NCBI RefSeq assembly: GCF_018324205.1
Contig: NZ_AP023356.1
Span: 8,438,501-8,502,500 of the forward strand
Reading direction: 5' to 3'
Length of the DNA stretch: 64,000 nucleotides
Source of the DNA: Actinoplanes ianthinogenes
GTDB lineage: Bacteria; Actinomycetota; Actinomycetes; Mycobacteriales; Micromonosporaceae
This document shows positions 25,407-34,445 of the stretch, piece by piece. The position numbers were made by a program, and so were the translations under genes. The notes beneath the pieces are model-generated. The model searched no databases. It worked only from the letters and a program-made list of their open reading frames with translations, and was not told the origin of the DNA. Every line of letters begins with the position of its first letter. Positions within the stretch are counted from its first letter, which is position 1.

Positions 25407-28214
25407 GTGCAACGTCGTACGCTCCTGGCCGCGGCAGCCGCGGCTCCGTTCCTGTCCTCTGCCACCGCGGCGGAAGCGGCGACCGCCCCCGGCTACGTCA
25501 CCAACCGCGCGCCCTTGCGCGCCGACGCCTTCCTGCGGCTGCCGCCGGGCGCCACCAAGGCCGCCGGCTGGCTGGCCACCCAGCTGAACTACCAGCTCAC
25601 CGGCATCAACGGCCGGATGGCCGAGATCTCGCACTTCCTCCAGTACGACAACACCGGCTGGATCCACCCGAACCTCGGCGGCTGGGAAGAGGTGCCGTAC
25701 TGGCTCAAGGGGTTCGCCAGCCTCGGCTTCGTGACCGGCGACTCCCGGGTGCGGGCGGAGACCACCAAGTGGGTCGACGGGGTGCTCGCCACCCAGGCCG
25801 GTGACGGCTTCTTCGGCCCGTCCGCGCTGCGCACCAGCCTCGGCGGCGGCCCGGACTTCTGGCCGCACATGCCGATGCTGCACGCCCTGCGGTCGTACGC
25901 CGAGTACACCGCCGACAGCCGGATCGTGCCGTTCTTCACCCGGTTCTTCCAGTTCGTGAACGCGCAGGGGGCGAGCGCGTTCAACCAGAGCTGGGGGAGT
26001 CTGCGCTGGGCGGACACCTTGGAGGTGGTGTTCTGGACGTACAACCGGACCGGCGACGCGTTCCTGCTCGACCTGGCCCGGAAGATCCACACCAACTCGG
26101 CGAACTACCTGGACAACCTGCCGTCGCTGCACAATGTCAACCTGGCCCAGGGCTTCCGGGAGCCGGCGGTCTACTCGATCCTCAGCGGCGACGCCGCACA
26201 CCGCCAGGCCAGCTACCACGACTACGACACCATCATGGGTACGTACGGGCAGTTCCCGGGCGGCGGATTCGCCGGGGACGAGAACGCCCGGCCCGGCTTC
26301 GGCGACCCGCGTCAGGGGTTCGAGACGTGCGGGATCGTCGAGTTCATGGCCAGCCACGAGATCCTCACCCGGATCACCGGCGACCCGGTGTGGGGTGACC
26401 GGACCGAGGACCTGGCGTTCAACTCGCTACCCGCGTCGCTCGACCCGCAGCAGCGCGGCATCCACTACATCACCAGCGCGAACAGTATCGCCCTGCTGGA
26501 CCGGCCGGGGCACGCCGGGCAGTTCCAGAACGGGTTCGCGATGCAGGCGTACATGCTCGGCATCGACAACTATCGGTGCTGTCCGCACAACTACGGGATG
26601 GGCTGGCCGTACTACGTCGAGGAGATGTGGGTGGCCACGCCGGACGGCGGGCTGGCGGCGACCCTGCACGGGCCGGCCACGGTCACCGCGAGGGTCGGTG
26701 ACGGGACCACGGTGTCGATCAAGGCGGACACCACGTATCCGTTCGGGGACACCATCACGTACACGGTGAGCACGCCCAAGGCGCTGGCGTTCCCGCTGTA
26801 CCTGCGGGTGCCGGGGTGGTGTTCCGGTGCCACGCTCACGGTCAACGGGAGTGCGGTGGCGGTGAGCGGGCCCTCGTCGTACGCAAAAATCTCCCGGACC
26901 TGGGCGAACGGCGACAGAATCGTCTTCCGTCTGCCGATGCGGGCGAGGACCCGCACCTGGACCGCGAACCACAAGTCGGTCTCGGTCGACTTCGGCGCGC
27001 TGACCTTCTCGCTGGCGATCACCGAGAACTGGACGCAGACCGGCGGGTCGGCGACCTGGCCGACGCGTGAGGTGCGGCCCGGATCGGCGTGGAACTACGG
27101 CCTCGACGGGGCGACCCAGTTCTCCGTGACGACCGGGCTGGGCAACGTCGACGACCCGTTCACGCCGGCCACCGCGCCGATCAGGATGGTGACGCCGGCT
27201 CGGAAGATCACCGGGTGGAGGGCGGACGCGGACACCATCGTGACGCCGTTGCAGGACAGCCCGACGCCGTCCGGTGAGCCGGTCGAGCAGGTGACGCTGA
27301 TCCCGATGGGCGCGGCGCGGCTGCGGATCACCGCGTTCCCGACGATCGGGGCGGGGACGCCGTGGCAGGCGGCGGGGGTGGCGTTCCGGATCCAGAACCA
27401 GAACAGCGGGAAGGTGCTCGGGGTCGACTCGATGTCGACGGCGAACAGCGCGCGGGTGGTGCAGTTCAGCGACAACGGGACCGCTGATCACCTGTGGCGG
27501 CTGGTGGACAACGGGGACGGCTGGCTGAAGATCCAGAACGTGAACTCGGGGAAGCTGCTCGGGGTGGACGTGATGTCGACGGCGGACTCGGCGCAGGTCG
27601 TGCAGTTCGAGGACAATGGGACGGCGGATCATTTGTGGCAGGTGCTGGACAACGGCACCGGCTATGTCCGGATAAAGAATAAAAATTCGGGCAAAGTCCT
27701 GGCGGTGGCCGGGGCGTCCACGGCGGACTCGGCGAACGTGGTGCAGTTCAGTGACAACGGGACGGCCGATCACAACTGGCGGCTGGTGCCCGACGGGGCC
27801 GTGAAGTTGCAGGCCACGCATTCGGGCCAGGTGCTGGCGATCAACAATATGTCGACGGCCAACGGGGCGCAGTTGCAGCAGTATCCGCCGGTCGGGTCGG
27901 CGGACCATGTCTGGAAATTTCAGGACACAGGGGGTGGCTACTTCCGGATCGTCAGCGTGATGGACGGGAAATGCGTCGATATTTCCGGTAATTCGACCGC
28001 TGACGGGGCCAAGGCCGTCCAGTGGGACTACGAAGGAGGCGCCAACCAGCAGTGGCGCCTCGCCTGGTCCGCCCCGAACGTCTTCGCCATCGTGGCCCGC
28101 CACAGCGGCAAGGTCCTGGAGGTCCAGGGCCAGTCCACCGCCAACAGCGCCGACGTAGGCCAATGGCCCGACCTGCAACTCGCCAACCAACGCTGGCGCC
28201 TCATCCCCGCCTGA
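25407..28214 (+). CDS. Secreted GH127 beta-L-arabinofuranosidase with ricin-type lectin repeats
   Basis: This 935-residue exported glycosidase has a Tat-like signal (VQRRTLLAAAAAAPFLSS), a GH127/DUF1680 (alpha/alpha)6-barrel catalytic domain (about 50-620) and two ricin-B-type beta-trefoil units (about 648-935) with repeated NSGKVLxV...QF.DNGTADHxWRL. The catalytic zinc/cysteine set is visible: E306 and C308 in FETCG and C391-C392 in RCCPHN, matching Glu338/Cys340/Cys417/Cys418 of the bifidobacterial enzyme HypBA1. It should release beta-L-arabinofuranose from plant glycans while the lectin part binds sugar. The GTG start 25407 has AGGAGG 6 bases upstream. A GH43 arabinanase lies 18 kb away. 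Confidence 0.93.
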   Translation: MQRRTLLAAAAAAPFLSSATAAEAATAPGYVTNRAPLRADAFLRLPPGATKAAGWLATQLNYQLTGINGRMAEISHFLQYDNTGWIHPNLGGWEEVPYWLKGFASLGFVTGDSRVRAETTKWVDGVLATQAGDGFFGPSALRTSLGGGPDFWPHMPMLHALRSYAEYTADSRIVPFFTRFFQFVNAQGASAFNQSWGSLRWADTLEVVFWTYNRTGDAFLLDLARKIHTNSANYLDNLPSLHNVNLAQGFREPAVYSILSGDAAHRQASYHDYDTIMGTYGQFPGGGFAGDENARPGFGDPRQGFETCGIVEFMASHEILTRITGDPVWGDRTEDLAFNSLPASLDPQQRGIHYITSANSIALLDRPGHAGQFQNGFAMQAYMLGIDNYRCCPHNYGMGWPYYVEEMWVATPDGGLAATLHGPATVTARVGDGTTVSIKADTTYPFGDTITYTVSTPKALAFPLYLRVPGWCSGATLTVNGSAVAVSGPSSYAKISRTWANGDRIVFRLPMRARTRTWTANHKSVSVDFGALTFSLAITENWTQTGGSATWPTREVRPGSAWNYGLDGATQFSVTTGLGNVDDPFTPATAPIRMVTPARKITGWRADADTIVTPLQDSPTPSGEPVEQVTLIPMGAARLRITAFPTIGAGTPWQAAGVAFRIQNQNSGKVLGVDSMSTANSARVVQFSDNGTADHLWRLVDNGDGWLKIQNVNSGKLLGVDVMSTADSAQVVQFEDNGTADHLWQVLDNGTGYVRIKNKNSGKVLAVAGASTADSANVVQFSDNGTADHNWRLVPDGAVKLQATHSGQVLAINNMSTANGAQLQQYPPVGSADHVWKFQDTGGGYFRIVSVMDGKCVDISGNSTADGAKAVQWDYEGGANQQWRLAWSAPNVFAIVARHSGKVLEVQGQSTANSADVGQWPDLQLANQRWRLIPA

Positions 28215-28248
28215 CGCCGGATCCCACTCGCGCCAGCCGTCGTTCCCA

Positions 28249-28752
28249 GGCTGGCACTCACGGCCCTATCCCCAGCCTGAATAGGGCCGTCAGGTCCAGC
28301 CCCGGTCACCGGGCTGGTGCTCACGGCCCTGTCCCGAGCCTCGATAGGGCGGTCAGGTCCAGCCGCGGTTACCGGGCTGGCGTTCACGGCCCTGTCCCGG
28401 GCCTGGATAGGGCGGTCAGGTCCAGCCCCGGTCACCGGGCTGGCGCTCGCGGCCCTGTCCCGAGCCTGGATGGGGCGGTCAGGTCCAGCCGGGGTTGTCG
28501 GGCTGGCGTTCACGGCCCTGTCCCGGGCCTGGATAGGGCGGTCAGGTCCAGCCCCGGTCACCGGGCTGGCGCTCGCGGCCCTGTCCCGGGCCTGGATAGG
28601 GCGGTCAGGTCCAGCCCCGGTCACCGGGCTGGCGCTCGCGGCCCTATCCCGGGCCTGGATGGGGCGGTCAGGTCCAGCCGGGGTTGTCGGGCTGGTGCTC
28701 ACGGCCCTATTCCGAGCCTGGATAGGGCCGTGAGGTCCAGCTGGGGGTGTCG
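28249..28752 (+). repeat. 63-bp tandem repeat array 2 (8 exact periods plus a degenerate ninth)
   Basis: Units start with GGCTGG at 28249, 28312, 28375, 28438, 28501, 28564, 28627 and 28690, with a decayed copy at 28753; every step is exactly 63 bp. Each unit can fold: GGCTGG pairs with CCAGCC and GGCCCTATC with GATAGGGC. The first unit has a perfect 10-bp inner stem. The last full unit has a perfect 13-bp stem (28698-28710 with 28722-28734). The array fills the gap between the convergent GH127 and LuxR genes. It leaves 21-residue repeats open in several frames, but no start signal or product supports translation. Confidence 0.93.
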
Positions 28753-28807
28753 GGCTGGTGGTCGGGGGACTGTGGGCGGGCTGGGTAGGGGCTTTGGGGA
28801 CGGCTGG

Positions 28808-31615
28808 TCAGTCGTGGGGGAGGGCGTCGAGGGCGGCGCGGAGCTGGGCTCGGTTGGTGACGCCGAGCTTGGGGAAGATGCGGTACAGGTGGGAGCTGAC
28901 CGTGCGGTGGGACATGAACAGGCGCTGGCCGATCTCGCGGTTGGTCAAGCCCGCCGCGGCGAGCAGGGCGGTCTGGAGTTCCTGTGGGGTGAGCTGTTCG
29001 CCGGACGGGGTGGCTCGGCCCGCGCTCTCCTCACCGGCCGCGCGCAGTTCCTCGCGGGCCAGCCGGCCCCAGGCGGCGGCGCCGAGTGCGTCGAAGCCGT
29101 CGCGGGCCGCCCGCAGCGGGATCCGGGACTCCAGGATGCGGCGCTCACGGCGTAGCCAGGCACCGTAGGCGAGTTGCAGCCGGGCCCGGTGCACCGGCCA
29201 GGCCGCGAGATCCATCGACAAGGCCTTGCGGTAAGCGGATGCGGCGTCCCGCTCCGGGGCGAGCACGGCTTCGGCGTACGCCAAGGATCGGTGCAGCATC
29301 GGTGAGGGGAAGCGGGCCGCGCGCTCGGCCGCGACCGCGAGGATCGCCCGGACCGCGTCATGCCGCGCGGAGCGGACCGCTGGGTCGTGCCGCGCGGAGC
29401 GGACCGCTGGGTCGTGGCGCGCGGAGCGGACCGCTGTTTCGTGGCGGGCCGAGCGGACCGCCGCGTCCGCGAGGTCGGGCAGGGCCCAGCCGCACATGTC
29501 CGGGTGGTGGGTGTCGTCGCTCGGGTCGAAGACCCGCAGCAGCAGGTCGAGGGCCTCGTCGTGGCGGCCCGCGGCGTTCGCGGCCATCCCGCGGGCGTGC
29601 TGTGCGGCCTGCGCGACGAAGCGGACCCCGACCACGAGCGGGCTCGCCAGCACCGAGTCGGCGAGGCGGACCGCGGTCTCATGGTTGCCGCACATGGCTT
29701 CGAGGAGCGCCTGGGCGGAGCGGGCCGCGACGATCCAGAAGTGGTCGCCGATCTCCTCGGCGAGCGACTCGGCCTCCTCCAGGTCGGCGCGGACGGCCGG
29801 CCAGCGACCCAGCCAGAGCCGGATGAACCCGGTCGAGGACAGGTTGCGGGCCAGCAGCGCGGCCCGGCCCTGCGACCGGTATCCGGCCGTGGCGGTGCCC
29901 ATGAACGACGACGCGGTGACGAAGTCGCCGAGGATCAGCGCGGCACCGCCGAGGAACCGCATCCCGTCCACGTCGCTGCGGTCCGGGACCAGGCTGGGCA
30001 GCTGCCGGAGGACGGCGGGTCCGTGCACGTCCACCTGGGCATATGCGGCGATGGCGAGGGCGGCCGGATCGTCGGCGGCCAGCCCGAGCTTGCCGAGCAC
30101 CGCGGTGACCCGGGCGCCGGCCTCCGGCGGCAGCCCGGCCCACCAGCAGCGGGACGCCGCCCGGAAGCACAGCGTGGCGGCCAGTTGCGGGAATCCGTCG
30201 GCGAGCGCCGCCAGGGCCAGGTCGCAGAGCAGGTCGAGGCGGCCGCTGTCGCGGAAGTCGCCGGGGTCGACGATCTCCCGGACCAGGGCGAGCCGGGCCC
30301 GGTCGGCGGCGTCGCCCTGGGCCGGGTCGGCCCTGGCGGATTCCGCCTTGCCGGTCAGCCGCACCGCGATCTGCCGGTCGAGCAGCTGGGAGGCGAGTTC
30401 GGCGGCGCGCAGCAGCAGCGACGAGCGGCGGGCCGGGTCGGCGGTGAGCTCGGAGGCCCGGTCCAGGTCGGTGACCGCGACGCCGAGCGCGCCACGTTCC
30501 AGGGCCCGCTCGGCGGCCGCCACGAGGTCCGCGCTGACCTGCTCGTCGGTGCCGAGGGTGGCGGCGCTGCGATGCCAGGCGCGCCGGTCCGGGTCGTCGG
30601 CCAGCCCGTCGGCGAGTGCCGCGTGCAGGGTGAGCCGGGCGATGTCGCCTGCCGCCCGGTAGACCGCGGACCGGACCAGCGGGTGCCGGAACCGCAGCCG
30701 CCGGTCCTGGATCTGGACCAGCCCGGCGTCGATGGCCGGTTGGATCGCGCCGGCCTGGACCGGTGCGCCGGTCAGCGCCCGCGCGGCAGCGAGCAGGGCG
30801 GGCAGGGCGCAGCCGGTGTCCGCGGAGAACGCCGCGACGACCGCCCGGGTCGGCGCCGGCAGCTGCGCGTACCGGTCGGCGAACGCCGATTCGAGGCGCT
30901 CGTTGAGCGGCAGCAACTCCCCGGCGTCGACGGTCAGCACCCGGGGCAACTCGACCAGCGCGAGCGGGTTCCCGGCGGCCTCGGCCAGGATCCGGTCCCG
31001 CAGGCCGGGGGCCAGGCCGGGTGCGTGGTCGGCGAGCACCCGGCCGGCCGCCTCGGCGTCCAGTTCGGCCAGCAGGAGCTGGGACAGGCCGGTGCCGGAG
31101 AGCACCCCGGTGTGCTGGGCGCGGACCGCCATCAGCGCGGCGATCGGCTCCGCGGTCAGCCGGCGGGCCACGAAGACCAGCACGTCTAGGGTTTCCGGGT
31201 CGAGCCAGTGCGCGTCCTCGGCCACGATCAGCAGCGGGGTCCGGGCCGCCCGGTCGCCGAGCAGCTCCAGCACGGCCAGGCCGACGGTGAACAGGTCGGG
31301 CCGCGAGTCCTGCAACCCGAACGCCCCGCGCAGGGTGCTCTGCAACCGTGGGGTGAGCGCGGGCAGGTCGCCGAGCAGCGGAGCGAGCAACTGGTGCAGG
31401 CCGGCGAACGGCAGCGCCGACTCGGCCTCCGCGCCGTTGGTGGTGAGCACCGTCATGCCGGCCGCCTCGGCGCTGCGGCGGGCCGCGCTGAGCACCATCG
31501 TCTTGCCGATCCCGGGGTGCCCGCGGACCACCACCGCGCCACCGCGCCGGTCCCGTGCGTGCGCGAGCAACCGGTCGACGGCGGCCAGCTCGGGGTCACG
31601 GCCATGCAACTCCAT
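28808..31615 (-). CDS. LuxR-family regulator with N-terminal AAA ATPase (LAL type)
   Basis: This 935-residue large ATP-binding LuxR regulator has Walker A GHPGIGKT (32-39), Walker B LLIVAEDAHWLD and a long helical TPR-like middle (about 350-860). The C-terminal LuxR helix-turn-helix (about 868-930) reads LTPQELQTALLAAAGLTNREIG...SHRTVSSHLYRIFPKLG. Such proteins are pathway-level activators responding to ligands or nucleotides. Between about residues 714 and 752 lie four tandem copies of a 9-residue unit (RSARHDPAV-type), absent from the divergent paralogue next door. It starts at ATG 31615. It shares a 106-bp region with the second LAL gene. Confidence 0.9.
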   Translation of the reverse strand: MELHGRDPELAAVDRLLAHARDRRGGAVVVRGHPGIGKTMVLSAARRSAEAAGMTVLTTNGAEAESALPFAGLHQLLAPLLGDLPALTPRLQSTLRGAFGLQDSRPDLFTVGLAVLELLGDRAARTPLLIVAEDAHWLDPETLDVLVFVARRLTAEPIAALMAVRAQHTGVLSGTGLSQLLLAELDAEAAGRVLADHAPGLAPGLRDRILAEAAGNPLALVELPRVLTVDAGELLPLNERLESAFADRYAQLPAPTRAVVAAFSADTGCALPALLAAARALTGAPVQAGAIQPAIDAGLVQIQDRRLRFRHPLVRSAVYRAAGDIARLTLHAALADGLADDPDRRAWHRSAATLGTDEQVSADLVAAAERALERGALGVAVTDLDRASELTADPARRSSLLLRAAELASQLLDRQIAVRLTGKAESARADPAQGDAADRARLALVREIVDPGDFRDSGRLDLLCDLALAALADGFPQLAATLCFRAASRCWWAGLPPEAGARVTAVLGKLGLAADDPAALAIAAYAQVDVHGPAVLRQLPSLVPDRSDVDGMRFLGGAALILGDFVTASSFMGTATAGYRSQGRAALLARNLSSTGFIRLWLGRWPAVRADLEEAESLAEEIGDHFWIVAARSAQALLEAMCGNHETAVRLADSVLASPLVVGVRFVAQAAQHARGMAANAAGRHDEALDLLLRVFDPSDDTHHPDMCGWALPDLADAAVRSARHETAVRSARHDPAVRSARHDPAVRSARHDAVRAILAVAAERAARFPSPMLHRSLAYAEAVLAPERDAASAYRKALSMDLAAWPVHRARLQLAYGAWLRRERRILESRIPLRAARDGFDALGAAAWGRLAREELRAAGEESAGRATPSGEQLTPQELQTALLAAAGLTNREIGQRLFMSHRTVSSHLYRIFPKLGVTNRAQLRAALDALPHD
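29355..29470 (-). repeat. 27-bp in-frame tandem repeat within the LAL regulator
   Basis: About four copies of a 27-bp unit (plus strand GCGCGGAGCGGACCGCTGGG and on), the first two identical, encode RSARHDPAV repeats. The unit length is a multiple of three, so the frame survives copy-number change. Confidence 0.85.
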
Positions 31616-31664
31616 CACAGCGATCACGCTAAGTGGCCGGGAGCGTGGTGCGCGGCGGAGAAAT

Positions 31665-31714
31665 GCGTAGTCGTCACTGTCGACCGCGTAGTCATCGGCG
31701 CGAATCACGTAGTC
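31665..31714. promoter_or_regulatory. Three direct repeats (G/A)CGTAGTC phased at 21 bp
   Basis: GCGTAGTC at 31665, GCGTAGTC at 31686 and ACGTAGTC at 31707 are spaced exactly 21 bp, two helical turns, in the 106-bp region between the two divergent LAL regulator genes. The last copy ends 7 bases before GTG 31722. The phasing suggests cooperative binding on one face of the DNA, perhaps autoregulation. Confidence 0.6.
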
Positions 31715-31721
31715 TGCCGCC

Positions 31722-34445
31722 GTGCTGCGGGGACGCGAGAGAGAACTGGCCGCTCTGGACGCTCTGCTGGAGCGGATCCGGGGCGGGATGAGCGAGGTGG
31801 TGGTGCTGCGCGGGGAGGCCGGGATCGGCAAGACCGCGCTGCTGGACGCGGTGGCCGCGCGGGCACCGGAAAAACTCAGGGTTTCCGGGGTCGAGGCGGA
31901 GGCGGAGTTTCCGTTCGCGGCGTTGCATCGGCTGCTCATCGCGTACGCGAAAGATCTCGATGGTTTGCCGGAGGCGCAACGCGAAGCGCTGTCGGTGGCC
32001 TTCGGGCTGGCCGACGGTCCGGCGCCGGACCGGTTCCTGGTGAGTCTCGCGGTGCTGTCGCTGCTGGCCGCGGTGGCCGCGCGCGGGCCGGTGCTGTGCT
32101 GTGTGGACGACATCCAGTGGCTGGACCGGGAGTCGCTGAACGTGCTGGCCTTCGTGGCCCGCCGGGTGCACGCCGAGGGGATCGGTCTGGTGTTCACGGT
32201 CCGCACCGGCACCGCCGACGTGGCCGTCCTCGACGGTCTGCCGGAGATCGTGGTCGAGGGACTGCCACCGGCCGACGCCCTGGACCTGCTCGGCTCGGTG
32301 GTCAGCGGTGCGGTCGATCCGAAGGTGGCGGCCCGGATCGTCAGCGCGACCCGCGGCAACCCCCTGGCGATCACCGACCTGTCCGGGACGCTGACCGGCA
32401 ACCAGCTGGCCGGTGCGCTGCTGCTGCCCGAGCCGCTGCCGATCGGCTCCCGGCTCGAGGCGCACTATCTGGCCCAGGTCCGCCGCTTCGCGACGGCCAC
32501 CCAGCGCTGGCTTCTGGTCGCGGCCGCGGAGCCGCAGGGAGATTTGGGGTACGTCACGAGCGCCGCCGCCGAGCTGGGCGTCACCCCGGAAGCGGCCGAC
32601 GAGGCGGAGCGCGCCCGGCTCGTCACGCTCGGCCCGGCGGTCCGGTTCCGGCACCCGCTGGTCCGCTCGGCGGTGTACGGCGGCGCGACCAGCACCGAGC
32701 GCCGCCGCGTCCACCAGGCCCTGGCCGCCGCGACCACCCGGTCCGCGGACGCCGACCGGCGCGCCTGGCACCGAGCGTCGGCGGCCCTGCAACCGGACGA
32801 GGACGTCGCGGCCGACCTGGTGTCGGCGGCCGGCCGGGCCGCGGGCCGGGGCGGATACGCGGCCCGGGCCACCTTCCTGGCCCGTGCCGCCGAGCTCACT
32901 CCGGACGAGCGGGACCGGGCCGGCCGGCTGCTCGCCGCCGCCGAGGCCGCGCTCACCTCGGGCGGCCCGACCCAGGCGGACGCGCTGCTCACCGCGATCG
33001 ACGCCGACCTGCTTTCCAGCACCGGGCAGGGCACCAGGCTGATGCTGCGGGCGCGCACCACGATGGCGCTCGGTGGCGAGCGGGGCATGGCGACGGTGGC
33101 GACCACCTGCGTGGCCGCGTACCAGGCGTTCCGCGCCGGCGACCCGGAGCAGGCCCGCACCGCGCTGTTCGACGCGCTGGACTACGGGCTGCGGGCCGAG
33201 CACCTGACCGAGGGCGCCGACCTGCGCCGGGTCGCCGAGGTGTCGGTGGCCCGTGAGGGGCGCGGCGAGACGGTCACCGACCTGCTGCTCGACGGGTTCG
33301 GCACGTCGATCGTGGACGGTTACGCGGCGGGCGCGCCGATCCTGCGCCGGGCCACCGCGGCGCTGGCCGGCGGCGACGTGGCCGACGCGGACATGCTCAG
33401 CCACTTCACCCCGGGGATCACCGCGTGCACCCGGTTCTGGGAGGACCGGGTCCGGGAACGCATCCTGCACCGGGCGGCCGGGGTGGCCCGGCGCACCGGC
33501 GCGCTGCAACTGCTGGAGATGGCGCTGTACTCGACGGCGCTGCACGAGACCGCGCTGGGCCGCCTCGACGCGGCCGACGAGCTGCTGCTGGAGGTGGCCG
33601 AGTTGCGCAGCGCGGTGGCCGGCACGCCGTACATGTGGGAGGTGTACCGCAGCGCCGAGCAGGTCGGCTGGCGCGCGCCGCAGGACGCGCGGGAGCGGAT
33701 CGAGCGGGCCGAACAGGCCGGGGCGTGGCTCGGCATGGGCGCCGCGGTCGGCATCGCGGTCATCGGCCGGATCGTGCTGGAGCTGGGGCAGGGCAACTTC
33801 GCGGCGGCCGCGGTGGTGGCCGGGGAGCTGGTCGGCCGGGACTACGTGGGTTCGTACACGCGGGTGCTGCCGGATCTGGTGGAGGCGGCCGCGTACGCCG
33901 ACGACCGGGACCGGGCGGCGTCCGCGCTGGCGCTGCTCACCGAGCGGGCGACGATCAGCGGCACGCCGTGGGCGCTGGGCCTGCTCGACCGGTCGCGGGC
34001 GCTGCTGGCCCCGGCCGGGGAGGCCGAGCCGCTGTTCCTGTCCGCGATCAAGACGCTGGGGGAGACCGCGGCGGTCGGCGACACCGCCCGGGCGTACCTG
34101 CTGTACGGCGAGTGGCTGCGCCGGCAGCGGCGGCGCAAGGACGCCCGGGAGGCGCTGCGGGCCGCCCTGACCGGGTTCGAGGACATGGGCGCGCCGGCCT
34201 TCGCCGAGCGGGCCCGGCTGGAGTTGCAGGCCGCCGGCGAGACCGCGCGGCGGCGGGACGCGGACAGCGCCGGGGACCTGACCACGCAGGAGGCGGCGAT
34301 CGCGGCGCTGGCCCGGGACGGGCTGACCAACCCGGAGATCGCCGAGCGTCTGTTCGTCAGCACCAGCACGGTCGATTACCACCTGCGCAAGGTGTTCCGG
34401 AAGCTCGGCATCGCCTCGCGGCGCGAACTCGGCCGGGTGCTCTAG
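31722..34445 (+). CDS. LuxR-family regulator with N-terminal AAA ATPase (LAL type)
   Basis: This 907-residue regulator has the same architecture as its divergent neighbour: Walker A GEAGIGKT (31-38), Walker B VLCCVDDIQWLD, TPR-like helical middle, and C-terminal HTH (about 843-905; LTTQEAAIAALARDGLTNPEIAERLF, STVDYHLRKVFRKLG). It starts at GTG 31722. The two genes are paralogous by layout, but most blocks differ. Its TAG stop lies within CTAG (34442-34445), which also supplies the TAG stop of the convergent SpoIIE gene. Confidence 0.9.
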   Translation: MLRGRERELAALDALLERIRGGMSEVVVLRGEAGIGKTALLDAVAARAPEKLRVSGVEAEAEFPFAALHRLLIAYAKDLDGLPEAQREALSVAFGLADGPAPDRFLVSLAVLSLLAAVAARGPVLCCVDDIQWLDRESLNVLAFVARRVHAEGIGLVFTVRTGTADVAVLDGLPEIVVEGLPPADALDLLGSVVSGAVDPKVAARIVSATRGNPLAITDLSGTLTGNQLAGALLLPEPLPIGSRLEAHYLAQVRRFATATQRWLLVAAAEPQGDLGYVTSAAAELGVTPEAADEAERARLVTLGPAVRFRHPLVRSAVYGGATSTERRRVHQALAAATTRSADADRRAWHRASAALQPDEDVAADLVSAAGRAAGRGGYAARATFLARAAELTPDERDRAGRLLAAAEAALTSGGPTQADALLTAIDADLLSSTGQGTRLMLRARTTMALGGERGMATVATTCVAAYQAFRAGDPEQARTALFDALDYGLRAEHLTEGADLRRVAEVSVAREGRGETVTDLLLDGFGTSIVDGYAAGAPILRRATAALAGGDVADADMLSHFTPGITACTRFWEDRVRERILHRAAGVARRTGALQLLEMALYSTALHETALGRLDAADELLLEVAELRSAVAGTPYMWEVYRSAEQVGWRAPQDARERIERAEQAGAWLGMGAAVGIAVIGRIVLELGQGNFAAAAVVAGELVGRDYVGSYTRVLPDLVEAAAYADDRDRAASALALLTERATISGTPWALGLLDRSRALLAPAGEAEPLFLSAIKTLGETAAVGDTARAYLLYGEWLRRQRRRKDAREALRAALTGFEDMGAPAFAERARLELQAAGETARRRDADSAGDLTTQEAAIAALARDGLTNPEIAERLFVSTSTVDYHLRKVFRKLGIASRRELGRVL

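Noticed and set aside
28028..28752. Reading frame with 21-residue repeats (GPDRPIQARDRA-type) over array 2
   Set aside because: Same reason; it also runs antisense into the end of the GH127 gene.
28249..28752. CRISPR array
   Set aside because: Units are contiguous 63-bp repeats with no unique spacers and no cas genes nearby.
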